Below, piece after piece: positions 14,592 to 26,951 of a stretch of DNA of 64,000 nucleotides (its first letter is position 1; each line of letters opens with the position of its first letter). The stretch is from assembly GCF_000002995.4 (NCBI RefSeq), contig NW_025062477.1, positions 6,358,649 through 6,422,648 of the forward strand, given 5' to 3'. The notes under the pieces were generated by a model. It was not told where the DNA came from. It worked only from the letters and a program-made list of their open reading frames with translations, and did no database searches. Made by a program: the position numbers and the translations under genes. This DNA comes from Brugia malayi. Its lineage: Eukaryota > Nematoda > Chromadorea > Rhabditida > Onchocercidae.

Positions 14592-15955
14592 TCAAGTCAG
14601 GCATCGATTAATGATATCCATAAGCGAACTAATCAAGAAATCCAATCCTAGCAAGTAGCCATCATCAGGCCCGATATATCTTATATCATCCAGCAAAGTA
14701 GAGCATGTTGAATGAGCAAAATCAATCATTCGTAGATCAATGGATGTATCGTCGCGTTTTTTACCATCAAAAGCAATCAGTAAGGAACTGGAAAAGAATC
14801 GATAGCCATCAGCTTCGGCTAGTCGCTGCAAGATAACTAGTGGTAAGTTAAAGAAACGGGAAACGAAAAGTGACACTTTAAACAAAAGCCTACGTCACAC
14901 AGGGAAAATAGTCGTTTCGCCAAATTATGAAGATATTTTGCATTAATTTCAGTTGATCAGCTTCAAACAATATTAATATGCATTCCTTTCTTCAACGTAT
15001 CTTACGTTATGTTTGCGCTGTCACAATGCAGTCACGCACCTTTCTTAGAGTGGTTAATTTTTTCAGCAGTGCGGTGCTTCGTATCTTTCCAGCATTAATA
15101 AAATATTCAGCTAATGTCTCGCGAAACATTTCACAATTCATTTGTCTGCCCGCATATTTGTTTACATAAACGTATGTGCCAATTTCTTCCCTAAATACTA
15201 AGTTGAGCTAAACTCCATGTTTATATATGAACAATTCCGAGTGAGGAATATCAAATTTTGTTTTTTAGAAAAATCTACAAAAAAGGTGAAAGTAAATTTT
15301 GTTCACCAGCGTACAATTACTAACTTCAAAATATAATACAGTTAATATTCCTAGCTAAATAAAAACGGGTATGAAATGCTAGCAATTGAAACAAAATCAC
15401 CTATATAATTGCATTCCAACAAGCCGAATCCCAATAGAAGCGCTTGTGGATTCACGGCATTTATTGGTCTGGGATTGTCGTTTCTGATCAGTTGCATCAT
15501 CACCATACTGTCGTGTACCCATTTTCAAATCCATAACAGATGGACGTGAAAACCGGGATACCGTATTTTCTAAGAGCAAAAACAATGCGTAACCCTATAA
15601 AACGGAGGTTATACGATAATTTATTACGAAACAGAAGAAACTATATTCCATCAGGATATATAATTCGAGCAATTTTTTTTTTTAAATATTAGCAACAATA
15701 AATAGAGCACCAACACGATTGAATGGACACTTTTAGCGGGTATCCAACAGGAACTGATGGCAAGGGTATTCTTCTGTTTCTAGAAGAAAGCGTTAAGACC
15801 GTTTGCTGGCTGCAATGATAATGTTAAAGCGAAAACACACATATAAAAAGGAGGAGAAAGTGAAGGAGGAGGATTCACCCTTCACGCTTTGCCATAAAAT
15901 GCTGTATTCGTGAAATACTTCAACCGAATAAGGCTTCCTTTCTCCTTTCTTTTTT

Positions 15956-16022
<67 letters not shown>

Positions 16023-16860
16023 GAAAGACACTCTTCAAAGCTTACCTTTAACAACTTTTGTACTGATCTAGTCTGACATTGCTTCGCCCATTCATTGAAA
16101 TGCTGATCCGATTCAACTCTACCATTTTTGTTTAACCGAAAAATAAGCTGCCTTTCACTGGATGTTGCATTTTGATGGCATAAAACGGGTCTATCTGTAG
16201 TTAATATCAAGCCGTCGTCTCGAGAATTCCGCGGTTGAATGCTTACTGTACCTGAATTGCAAAACAAGCTTTTAAATTTGGAAATTCGAAAAAATTAATG
16301 TTCTCCATATGGAACAACAATGTACGGCGAATTATTTAACTGCGCACAAAATTAACGGAGATTGTCGGGAAGTGATTCAACATATCATTCAAACGCACCC
16401 GGACAAATAAAAAGCTATGCCCCTGCACATCCAGTTTTTCTGTAGGAGGAAAAACTGGAATAATGAATCGACAGAAGGTTCAACAATGTGAAGTTATTAA
16501 ACATGACGTGTAGCTACTTCCACCATCTGGAAACGCCGAAAATATTCATTACAGGAACGGCAGAATGACATACATGATTTCGAGAAGGTCAAGACCGATC
16601 GATGGGAATTACTTTACACTCATCGCGCAACCTGCTTAATTGTAATAGTCGGCTTCATTTTTATTATAATACATTCAAAGAGATAAATAAAAAGGAAGCA
16701 AACTCAAACCACAACAATGCGCTGTGAATGGTGCAAAACGGTCGCCAATTTCTTTATAAAAAGCCAATTCTTTTGAATTCAACGGCTTACAAATATGTCC
16801 ACCACATGTAAATATTCCAAAATGTCCACCAACTTGATGCGAGAAGCCAGTCACATTCAT
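14592..16860 (-). CDS. IP6K: Inositol hexakisphosphate kinase (IP6K family, 311 aa)
   Basis: Makes diphosphoinositol pentakisphosphate (IP7) from IP6 and ATP; cytosolic or nuclear. Five exons, all phases consistent: 16710-16860, 16046-16251, 15401-15594, 15040-15190, 14592-14825. N-terminal [20 protein letters not shown] with [12 protein letters not shown] matches the IP6K start region. LFLLLEN plus [16 protein letters not shown] carries the family PxxxDxKxG signature. [31 protein letters not shown] and RMIDFAHS with [14 protein letters not shown] complete the kinase core. The protein is shorter than the roughly 400-residue human enzymes, mainly between the N-terminal strand region and the signature. 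An acceptor lies 2 bases before the ATG, fitting either a trans-splice site or an upstream non-coding exon. Confidence 0.93.
15957..16019. repeat. Homopolymer T tract, about 63 bp
   Basis: Unbroken T run on the plus strand, that is, A run on the coding strand, just inside the kinase intron between 16046 and 15594. It creates an artefactual poly-lysine antisense frame. Confidence 0.95.
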
Positions 16861-18952
16861 TTCTGAAAAGTGCAAACAAAGTGCTACTTTTGATATTTCT
16901 TTAATCGATGAACACGTCATCATAAAGAACAACTAAACAAAAAACCCATTTAAACAATGACAATAAATAACGGTAGTAGTAGTAGTAGTAATAGTAGTAA
17001 TAGCAGAGACTCATATGCCTATATGATCATAACAATATGTAAAATTTTCTCTAATTTAAAGTCAATACCACTTTGTGAGTGTATTACCCATTTGCACCTT
17101 CATAGAGATAATTATAATGTACACAAATGGAAGAGAGGCAAAGAAGTGCAAAGTGCATACAATACTGAAAATAATTATCTCATCCACAAATACATCATTA
17201 ATTACATCAAATCGACATATATTTAATTGTATGCACTCATGAACATTGAGCAATTCTTTTCCTTTCTTTTTTTATGGCATAGAAAACACAATAGCCACTG
17301 GAATGGTATAAAATCGTTGCTCGTTACTGTAGTGAAGGGTAAAAGTTACTCTAACAAATGTTTAATACTGACGAATGCTATAAATGTTCACAGAAACAAA
17401 ATGCGAAGGAAATGATCTGAAATGCTGCTTTCTCCTCGTTAATAGAACATTTGATTTCAATAAGCTAAGAGCAATTGCCGAAATGAACATCACAGAATAT
17501 GCCCATAAACAAACTCCCCTCCGAACTGAACCTTCACTCCAAGCAAGCCAACCAGAATGGGCAGCTAAATCCTTTCCAATCCGATTCTCAATCAACGATG
17601 CAGTTTTTAACGACGGCCATTTCTTCAGTCGCGATTTGAAGAAAGAAAATTCCATTGAAGTAATTCAAGTGGCTAAGTTGCAGGGAACGATGGAAGAAGG
17701 GAAGGAGGGGGCTCAAAGGACAAGGGCGAGAAGGCCGGGGAGAAAGAACGTTAGTTCATCGTATACGTAGCGGGTTTTTACCTCTGCGGGAAAGTGTTTC
17801 AGAATACAGGGCAATATCATAGCATCCTACTGCGGGATTTCTGTACGACACTACAGCACTCATTTCAGTCGCATAATCTGATATTTTAAAGTTTAACTTT
17901 TAAATTTTACAAGGATTGCAGATTTTTTCCTAGTAGATATCAAATATTTCAGAAATGAGTAAGGGTAACATTATTTATACAAAAACGAATAAATTATGAT
18001 TAAAATAAATCGTAATCAGAAAAAAATTATGGTTGTAGGACATTACACCAATTCACAATTGTTAAAAGGGAGAAGAGTGTAATTTTTTTTTATTTCGTTT
18101 ACAGGAATGTGAATGCAGTAATTAGACATTTTAAGAGATACTAAATAGATAGTTTGAGAAAAAAACCAACAAATCATTCGCAGCATACGAAAATTGTAGT
18201 GAAAAAAAAGTACTACTGATTATTTTCTGGTTACAATTTTCTGAGCGATGCATCATTTATACTCAATTACAAGTGATAACGTATTATGACAAGAAGATAA
18301 GATAATAAGACATCATTACTTTTATTATTCTAAGCATTTAATACCGTATGCATCATCAACATTCTTCAAGAAATATTCAGTCCTAAAGGAGATTCCTTTT
18401 TGCTTCATTAAATTACATCGATCTAGGTTAGAGAAAGAATGTTCGAATGCAAGGCCCCTCAATTTATTAAGTCTTTTTCATTTCCTTTTCTATTTCCTTG
18501 TCTCTCTTTCTTTAACTATAGTGCAAACTGGATAAACTAAGGATACTTGCTTGGTGTTTTCCCTTACATAGAAGAAGAAAATAAGTCGCCTATTGAATAA
18601 AGATATGTCTCCTCTATTTGTTTATTTTCATTTCCTATGAAATGTTTCCATTAATCTATTCATTTTTTTTCTGATTTTTTAAAACTTGGAGGAACGATTT
18701 AAAAAAAAAAAGAAGGTTTCACGGGTAAAACTACGGAAAGCACGCAGCATAACGAGACCAGATAAACCTGTTGAACCGCTAGGGAAGAAGAAACTGGAAA
18801 TTCTTGATTGCAAAGTCTTATCTGATTCCGGGATTAAGAAATGCGATATGTAAAGGTTGTTTACTTTGTTAGAGGGTATTAATATGAAATGAAGAAACAA
18901 CTGGGAATGACTGATGTGATATGTGATTTTGCAGAATGATGGAGATGAAAGG
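16861..18952. other. Region between the divergent kinase and syntrophin genes, with two unassigned exon-like stretches
   Basis: Contains an AGT/AAT trinucleotide run at about 16975-17005. Two stretches are less AT-rich and read like coding sequence. At 17384-17770 (plus) there is a 128-codon ATG frame that also reads as an exon from AACATTTG at about 17447. At about 18690-18852 (plus) there is a lysine-rich frame. Either could be an upstream exon of syntrophin. Neither has a family match I can name. Confidence 0.5.
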
Positions 18953-21752
18953 ATGGCATCAGTGAGAGGATCTTTCCTGGATGTTTACATTGATGGTGAA
19001 TGGGTCAAGGTTTGTGCAACGTTGGATGAAACAGCATTAACACTAAGCGTACCAGCAGACGCTGATCACGGACAGGGCGCAGATATACGTACGGTTCGAA
19101 TAGTGAAACATGATGGTAGTGGCCTGGGTATCAGCATCAAAGGTGGCCGTGATAATGACATGCCTGTTATCATTAGGTTATCTCTAATTTGTTTTTATTC
19201 AATGCTTTTTTTATTCTGATTCTTTTTGATTCATTTTTCAAAGCTTTTTCTGTTTAGTACTCATTCTAAAGTTTGATTGAAAAGAATATTTTCAGCAAAA
19301 TTTTCAAAGGTATGGCAGCAGATGAAACAGGGCAATTGTTTGTTGGTGACACTATCGTTGCGGTAAACGGTGAATCCTTAGAGGATGCTACACACGATGA
19401 AGCTGTTAGGGCACTTAAGAAAGCTGGACGTATCGTCGACTTGCATGGTTCAGATTGATTTATAAACCAATAGCATTTGTGGATTTTGTTAGAAATTATT
19501 TTCATTCTTGTTAACTTTTCCGCAGTGAACCTCCAGGTTTGAAACTAAAATCCTAGCATTTTTTTCAAGTTATATTTAGGACATTTTACTACATGTATGA
19601 CTTCTTTTTGAAATTTGAAATTTGGTAGGAAAGTTGTATTCTGTGGTCTCATAATTTTTTTTTTTAATTTTAGTTCGTTTCATGCGGGACATGTGTGCTC
19701 AACGTGAAAACTGGGTGGAACGTATTCAATGGGATGACGCTTCGCACGATCGAATTCGTAGCATTGGTTTGAAACTTGCCTTTGTGACACGTACAACTCT
19801 CCAAATTGAAGATATCGAAAACAGAATGTTTGAAATAAGATCGCCTTCGGGACGATATACGCTTTTATTTAGGTTATTAGTTTATAAAAAGATAACATTG
19901 ATGCATAAAATAGCACTTTAATATAGCCTCATCTCACATCTAACTGCGCTATATAAAAAATTTTATTACTATTTTAATTTTTCATTTAAAAAAAAGCAGA
20001 ATAAAAGTACTATGAAAGTGAAAAAGTAAGTTTCTTCTTGAAAAATGCACTTTTTGAAGTGTTATGAACATTTCTTCTAATTTCACAAATTACTTGCAGC
20101 ATTCGTTTTTTGTTTCTTTTTAGATGCAGTAATTCATTAGAAGCAGATGCCTGGTTCGAAACTGTACACACTTGTTCATGCGCATTATTAACACAAGCGT
20201 TGGCACAAGTGAATTTGATGCTTGGAAATAATCCACAAGTGCGCAAAATGGGCTGGATTACTGAACAGGTTGGTTCGAATTAACTGTGTGATTTTCATAA
20301 GCGATATCAGGCTGGTTTCCAAGAGGCAGTGATGAGTCGTCTAACTGCGAAGTAATATGAAATGTGTTCTTTAGCTGGAAATATACAAAATAAGTTAATT
20401 ACTCGTAATCCACCATTTTTTTTTTTTAACATTAAACATGCTGTGATATCTTTTGTAAATAATTCCTTTTTATAGATGCTTAATGAAAATGGAATAACCG
20501 TCTGGAGACCAATGTTTGCAGCATTAACTGTCAATGATTTACTGTTTTATGACTCCGTCCCGATGTTGAAATCGGAATGGGCTTCTCCAAAAGTTACCAG
20601 ACCGCTCATCGCTACACGCGTGGTACAAACAACGTCACGGTAAGTGTTAAATTATTTGTATTAACCTTGATAATTTAAATTTACAATCGAATTCACAAGG
20701 AAAATATTTCATCAAACATAGTATCCAACAAGTCCTAGTTGGTCATGATATTTTTATATTTTCACTCAATTTCAGATTAAAATCACTAACTTGCCACTCA
20801 GTGGGAATGTTTTCTTGAAATTGAGTTGGATAAATAGTGAACTGTAAATTTTGTAGCTATCAACTGATGCAGTTATTAACAAGCAAGCACATTGCACTCT
20901 ATACAACAAATCAAGTTTAGAACTGCTCCTGTTATAACTGGCTTATCAGATGTGATATCATTTACAACGAGAACAGGTACACAGCAAGGTGTCCGCTCAC
21001 ATGTGTTACGCGTGGAAACACACCGAGACTTGGCTTCATGGATAAGAAGTATCGTTACATGTACATATGAGGCATGCGCCAAAACTGGTCAAGTATCATG
21101 TCGTTAGTTGTTTATTTCATTTTACAAGATTTGTGCAATATACGCTATGCGATGTAGTACAACGTACAATGACAATTTTTTTTCAGCATCAAATTCTTTT
21201 TCAACTATTTTTTAAACTTGGCTACTATTTATAGTATTATTCTTAATATCTTGCTATCACCAAAAGAATTTATTTAAATTGTTAAAACAGTGAACACTGA
21301 AAGACTACGATTAAGGAAGTTCAAATAAATTAAAGTGTAAAATCAGTCTTTTGAATAGTAATGCCTCTTAAACGATAAGTTACAGCTTGTGTTTGGCAAG
21401 ACGAGCAGTGCGAGTTAGTGTTGCAGCTTGACAAAGGCTTAAGCCTAATTAGTCATGATGGCCAAATCCGATGGCAGTATCCATTTGAAACCATTCGAGC
21501 TACCGGTGACGACGGGAATAGATTTCTGTGGATCGATTTTGGTCCACCTTCCGGTGAACAGGTGCATGACTCACAGGTTCTCGAGAAAAAAAAAATGGAT
21601 TTTAGCTTAGGAGCGCAACCTCGATGTAGAATCATGAACATCAATTCACTACTTTTCAGGAAATCGACTTGCTTTCATCACCAAAACCAGTTGTTTTTAT
21701 TCTTCACTCATTTCTTGCCACAAAAGTTTATCGGCTCGGATTATATGCATAA
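18953..21752 (+). CDS. stn-1: Syntrophin (dystrophin-complex adaptor, 444 aa as modelled)
   Basis: Cytoplasmic adaptor that binds dystrophin and dystrobrevin at the muscle membrane and recruits channels and kinases. Eight exons with consistent phases: 18953-19176, 19296-19447, 19674-19872, 20124-20268, 20476-20639, 20921-21102, 21386-21561, 21660-21752. Domain order is the syntrophin one: split PH1, inserted PDZ with [20 protein letters not shown] and [14 protein letters not shown], rest of PH1, PH2 ([31 protein letters not shown]), then the syntrophin-unique C-terminus ending [15 protein letters not shown]. The length is close to vertebrate alpha-syntrophin. The first coding exon follows an acceptor at 18934, so coding may extend further upstream than the ATG I chose. 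The last exon matches the family end exactly. Confidence 0.93.
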
Positions 21753-22245
21753 CATGCAAGAGAATGACGATGTCCAGTCAACTGTTTCGTAGCTCTCTCA
21801 TTTAATAACATAATTTATTTTAGCATTAAATATTGTACTATTTGCTCATGTTTTCTTTCTGCTAAAGCATTTTTCTCTCCACTTATTAGCTTCAAATGTT
21901 TGTAACTTATATCATATTTCAACCTACTTATAAAGAGCTGTAACTGTTCTTAATATAACATTTTTTATTTAAACAAAAGCAAAAAATGTAACAAGGAATA
22001 GTGCCTGAGTGGAGAAGAGAACAGCAATATCGGGAGCATATATTAAAGTTGAGGACTTAATTGATAGCAACAGTTTGTTCCCGCTGTCCTCAAAAAGTAT
22101 TTCAAAAGACAGATTTGTATAGTCACCTTTGACAGCAAGTTCTAGGTTGCATAAGAAGTGGGTTCACTAATCAGTATATAGTTTATTTCCACAAGTTTTT
22201 TTATAACGAATAGTGACTTTCGTCATTCAAACAAAACAAGGGATG
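21753..22245. other. Tail-to-tail intergenic region, syntrophin and FCF1
   Basis: About 490 bp of AT-rich sequence holding both 3' UTRs. I see no further gene. Confidence 0.6.
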
Positions 22246-23791
22246 TTAGTTCACGGGAGCACCGTATGCATCAGGCATACGTTCTATTGAGAATCGATGT
22301 TGCCTAATATACAGAATAGGAACACCTGGAATTTTACGAATCCGTCGTTTCAAATCCTTGTCACATGTGGCAACCATATAACATTTATGCTAAAAGAATG
22401 ATGAACAATGAATATGAAATTCAGGACATGCACTTTTGGTGGGAATAACTTTCATTTCGATAGGTTTGGATGTTTCTTGACGAAAAAATAATTTTTTCAA
22501 AGAATTCCTTCCGAAAAAAAAAAAAAAAATTCTTTTCTATCCTAATAAATACTTAAAATATGAAGATATAACGCGTCCCTGTAACATGATTCTGCACGGG
22601 TTTGAAGAAACTATGACTTTATTCGATTCTACTCAATCATTTAATCTATTATAGGATTTCATACGAGTCAGTGTACTGCGCCTTTTCTTCAAGTCTTAAG
22701 AATACTGCAATAAAGAAAGCTATTGGCACACCTGCGTAACCCTTTGTATAATACAGTCGTCGGCGTAAATCCCCTTATGAGAGCATGACAAACGTTTAAA
22801 CCGATTATCTTTAATAATTTTTAGAGCAACTTTGCATCGCTGTCCAAGTTTTTCCAGTTCACCCAAAACGCAGTCTGTTACATACGGTATCGCTAAAAAT
22901 TAAAAAATCAAAAACTATTGGAATGTGAATTAATCAACCCTTAACTTCCTAACTTTCAAAAAGCATTAACGTGGAAAAAAATTAATTTACTGTAAAACAA
23001 ACTTTTCGCATACAAACAGTCCATAAATCCTTGCATAATATCGATCCTATACTTAATAGAGAAATTGACAAAATTCGTATCGATGATTACATGAAATGGT
23101 GGTCCAAGCTGGGTGTTGTACTTCAAGAACATCGCTGTTGATACTTGAGGTCTGCAAATTATGCGATAAATATGAACATATTAAAAATGAAGTACTAAGA
23201 ACTGGAAAATGAAAATTATGAAAAGGGAAGAAAATAACACACGCTTCGACAACTTTCAACGCCTGCTTATCATCTTTATTTTTCTTCCTGATAACGCGAT
23301 CACTTTCCTTACTGAAAGCAAGTAATTAACTATTTTATGAGACCATTTCTTGTAACATATTTCCTGATATTGACAAATCTGCATAGCGTCACGCTGAATT
23401 GCGGTACTACTCCATCTAATAATTAATAAGGAATGAAACACATTTAGTTGAACGCTATTCAATCACTACTAACGACTTAGCTTTTCACAACATGTCTCAA
23501 TTCGGTTTTATTCTTTAATACATCTGATTAATGAAACTATATAACTTTTTTTCCGAACAGAACTACATCTTTAAACACTTAAACAAACAAACATTCGCGA
23601 ATCGGTTGGCTTGATCATTTTTGCTATTTTCGTGGAAATTTTCTGAGTTTTCTTGAGCTTACCCTGAAAAAACCCAATGATATTTACTATGTATAATGAA
23701 TACGGTCATGATTTAATACAATAAATTAGCTAGATATTTATTTTTTTATTTTTCCTAACGAATACTAATAAACGAAGGAACAACTTACCAT
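22246..23791 (-). CDS. FCF1: rRNA-processing protein FCF1/Utp24, PIN-domain endonuclease (190 aa)
   Basis: Small-subunit processome nuclease that cleaves pre-rRNA near the 18S 5' end, in the nucleolus. Six coding exons, phases consistent: 23789-23791, 23593-23663, 23243-23287, 23003-23151, 22732-22892, 22246-22389. The family signature is nearly complete: [53 protein letters not shown], then [18 protein letters not shown] and the end [10 protein letters not shown]. The acidic PIN residues (DTN, the E of GELEKL, DD, D of ATCDKD) are all present. The length is close to human FCF1 (198). The first coding exon consists of the ATG alone, followed directly by GTAAGT. It shares a 456-bp divergent promoter region with the NDUFS4 gene. 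Confidence 0.94.
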
Positions 23792-24247
23792 ATCTTTCTA
23801 TCTAACTGATTGCACACTATCCTGATTAATTCACACTCAGTAGTGTACCTCAGCTAAGATATAACGAGCCGCAAAACCATCCGTTAAATCTTGGGGCCAG
23901 TGGTTGTATAAGATTTTGATTGTAGAATTTGCAGGAGAGAGGCCGAGAAGTGAGCTATTCGGTGTGGCGGTCTTTGACATTTCGATGGAGGAGTAAGAGA
24001 ATAGAGAGGGAGTATTTCGACTAGGAAATAGGAGGAGAGAAAGAAGCATATCATTCTCTCGGGAAAGATCATCAAGCAGTTAATTTTAATCTTTTAAGTA
24101 AATCAGGATTATACTATTCAAGAGTATCACAATATTAAGCAAATTTACCGCAAGTATGACAACATACTATTGATTTTAATATGTATTGTATTCAGAGTTC
24201 TATATATATATATATATATATATATACAACATACAATTGTTGTCGAA
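23792..24247. promoter_or_regulatory. Probable shared divergent promoter of FCF1 and NDUFS4
   Basis: Only 456 bp separate the two start codons on opposite strands. The left half is less AT-rich than its surroundings, and a (TA)n tract lies at 24200-24226 just ahead of the NDUFS4 ATG. The promoter role is inferred from geometry alone. Confidence 0.5.
24200..24226. repeat. (TA)n microsatellite
   Basis: Alternating TA run 21 bases upstream of the NDUFS4 start codon. Confidence 0.9.
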
Positions 24248-25403
24248 ATGCTATTCACATGCACTGTTCACCATTTGCGTTCACTTGGAATTCGCTGCCT
24301 TGCAAATAGTGCCGGTGATTCACACACTCACTATCCGATTTCAACAGTAACCCGAAAATCGATTGATGAGGTATTGGAACCATCACAGGCACCAACAAAG
24401 ATTAAAGTTTCAGATGAAGTGCAAAAGGTTTTGTTTATTTCTAGGTCAAAATTTAAGATTAGATTAAATTTAAGATGTAAATGTAATTGCCACTGAAAAA
24501 GAGCATAATATATACTAAGAACAGAGTTATGTATTTAAGAATTTATTTTTAAATTACGATAACATTGTAGCAAACAGTAGATCTTTCTGGTGTACCTGTG
24601 GATTTTTTACGCACTCGTCGAGTACGTATATATCGACCAGCGCGTGAAGCAACTCAGTCAGGTTGGGCGAGAACCAGAACGTGGAAAATTGAACTGGATA
24701 ATCTGGAAAGATGGGAGAATTCACTGATTGGTTGGTCTAGCACGTAAGTTATGTTATTGAATACTCGAATACTCGCAGTGTTAGCGTTAGACTTTTGCAT
24801 AAATTTTTAATTGATATGTTGAGCTTTTAAAATACAGCTTAGATTCAAATCTCATGATTTCATGGATTCGTGTATAGTTAAGTTATTATTCTACTTAAGG
24901 TTTTTTTTTTTTTTTTTTTACTTTATTACTCTGCCTAAGAATTTGCGTAAAAGATTAAAAGATTTAAACTTCTGATAGGGAGAATTTAATTTCTCTAAAA
25001 ATAAAAAAGTCTCGATAGAGTACGAACGGTCAGTAAATTATTAGCCAACCAGTAGCAAAAAGAATATAGCTTGAAATACTGACCTTTTCGTTTGTCTTTG
25101 AATGCTGTTAACTTCTTTCGTATGCTGTTAATAGCGGATGAAACACTTATTGAAAAAGTCACTGTGAATGTAAAGTGAGTTATAAGACATAACATTACTT
25201 TCTTGTTTCTTATTTATAGGGGTGACCCTTTAAGTAATATCTCAATGGCTATGGATTTTGCATCAAAGGAAGATGCTGTTCGGTACTGTGAAACAAACAA
25301 TTTAAATTATGAAGTGATCGAACCAAATGAGCGAGTAATTAAGCCAAAAAGTTATGCAGAGAATTTTTCATGGAATAAACGAACAAGAATTACTAATAAG
25401 TAA
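24248..25403 (+). CDS. lpd-5: NADH:ubiquinone oxidoreductase subunit NDUFS4 (178 aa)
   Basis: Accessory 18-kDa subunit of respiratory complex I, in the mitochondrial matrix arm, needed for assembly and stability of the N-module. Three exons: 24248-24427, 24571-24743, 25220-25403. The core matches the family: RIYRPAREATQSGWARTRTW, KIELDNLERWENSLIGWSST, GDPLSNISMAMDFASKEDAV, then NLNYEVIEP and KPKSYAENFSWNKRTRI. The first 25 residues are basic and hydrophobic without acidic residues, as expected for a mitochondrial presequence. The C. elegans orthologue is lpd-5. The length is normal. An AATAAA lies about 330 bases after the stop. Confidence 0.95.
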
Positions 25404-26165
25404 CATGTGCACATCAGTCGCTTGTAGATCAGATCGAGTTGTATTACACCAACCATTTTTAGATGTGTGTATCTGTTAATTTCTACCTTTAACTGAGAAA
25501 GTTATTGACAGTTAAATAAGCACCTTTCCTGTTATGACAACATTCAAGTAGCACATACAGTATGTATTATTTTGTTATGTTTTAAAACTCAGCGGTCTTC
25601 CGCTGGGTGATTATAAAATGACGACCCTTAGTCCTATTCAGTGCAAAAGGACACAGGTTTTAGGTTTGGAACATCTTTTAAGGAAATTGATTTGTACATT
25701 TGTCTCCGCAATATTTTATACAAATAAAGCTTTCATCATATTTAACTTTCATGTACATATTTCCTATGGTTATTAAACCAAAAAAAATTTATTGTCTCAA
25801 TTTCTTTTTGTTAGTTCAGTGTAGAAAGAAAGCACTGAATTAGACCTTGAGGTAAATTGTGAACAATTAAGAGTGAACTAAGTCATGTAGATGAAAATAT
25901 TAAAAATAAGTTTAAATGGTCTAACCCATTGCGAAGTTTGCATGCTTTTATACATTGTAGTTTTTTTCTTGAGTTGTTCACGCTTTGCTACTACTATTAG
26001 TACATTGGTGTGAAGTGTGATGGTAAAAAACTTAACTGTTTGAAAGATACATGGAATTTCCTGTCAGTATAAAAAACTGGATGTGTAGAATATGATGACT
26101 TCTAGATTCTTCATTACTAAGCTGAAACGTTTCATGCGTTTGAATGACTTTTTCATGTCGAAAGA
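25404..26165. other. Intergenic region between NDUFS4 and the SS18-like gene, same strand
   Basis: About 760 bp. Holds the NDUFS4 3' UTR to about 25750 and the promoter or trans-splice region of the SS18-like gene. I see no other gene. Confidence 0.6.
25733..25738 (+). terminator. Polyadenylation signal AATAAA for NDUFS4
   Basis: Canonical hexamer about 330 bases after the NDUFS4 stop codon. Confidence 0.5.
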
Positions 26166-26951
26166 ATGACTGTAGGAAAAATGTCACTAACATTTACGGG
26201 AAGCGCACAGATTGGAGGAAGACCGGACAAAGCTACGATTCAAAAAATGCTGGATGAGAATGGTCAGTTGATTAGAGTTATCGTACGGTACCAGAACATG
26301 GGAAGGTTAGTTTAAAATTATGAAAGATCTATTGTATGATTTCTTATAAATTATTCGGTTCTGATAAATGGACATTGAAAAGTAAAATTAGGAACAAATA
26401 TCTAGAACTGCTGGTTGTGTAGTACGGTAATTTTGGTTGAAGATCAGGCTTCCTGATTTTAATTTACTAGCTAATTAGAAAGATGTGCATTAATGCACGA
26501 AGGTCATAGTTATTTCCCACAACTGACCATTTATCTTACTGTGCTTACGGTATCATCCATACAGTGATGATGAAGTTATTAACAGAAGCCAAAACAGAGG
26601 TACTGAACAAAGAATTAATGACAAGACACATTTTTGCTTCAGGGCAAATGATGCGCTACAGTACCAGCAACTTCTTCATCGAAATCTCGTCTATCTCGCT
26701 TCATTAGCTGATGCTAGCATCCAGCAGGAGCTTACCCAGCAGGTATCATTGTTTCCATCATAACTTTTTTTTGTGCCTTCCTTTCTGAGTTTTAGATCAG
26801 AAACTCCCAAATTTTCAGTAGAATAGGATTATTCTCCTAATCTTCACTTTTTTTTTTTTTTGTAGAATATAAAAAATAGATTTTGCAGAACGACAATATA
26901 AAAAAGGAGGTTACAAGGCAAGATCTAATTTCAAATCAACAAAATACTTAG
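26166..26951 (+). CDS. SS18/SYT-like protein, SNH domain only (100 aa)
   Basis: SS18 family proteins are subunits of SWI/SNF (BAF) chromatin remodellers in the nucleus. Three exons: 26166-26305, 26643-26742, 26889-26951. The first two encode the N-terminal homology domain: KATIQKMLDENGQLIRVIV, YQNMGRANDALQYQQLLHRN and LVYLASLADASIQ, matching the family pattern of IQKMLDxNxxLI and QYQxxLHxNLVYLAxxAD. The third exon adds only about 20 residues and a stop, so the long Q/P/G/Y-rich activation tail of vertebrate SS18 is absent. Phase fits across both introns, but exon 3 rests on splice signals alone. Either of two in-frame ATGs (26166 or the sixth codon) could start translation. Confidence 0.8.

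Noticed and set aside
15920..16045. Poly-lysine minus-strand frame
   Set aside because: It is read-through of the T homopolymer in a kinase intron beyond a good GTAAGC donor.
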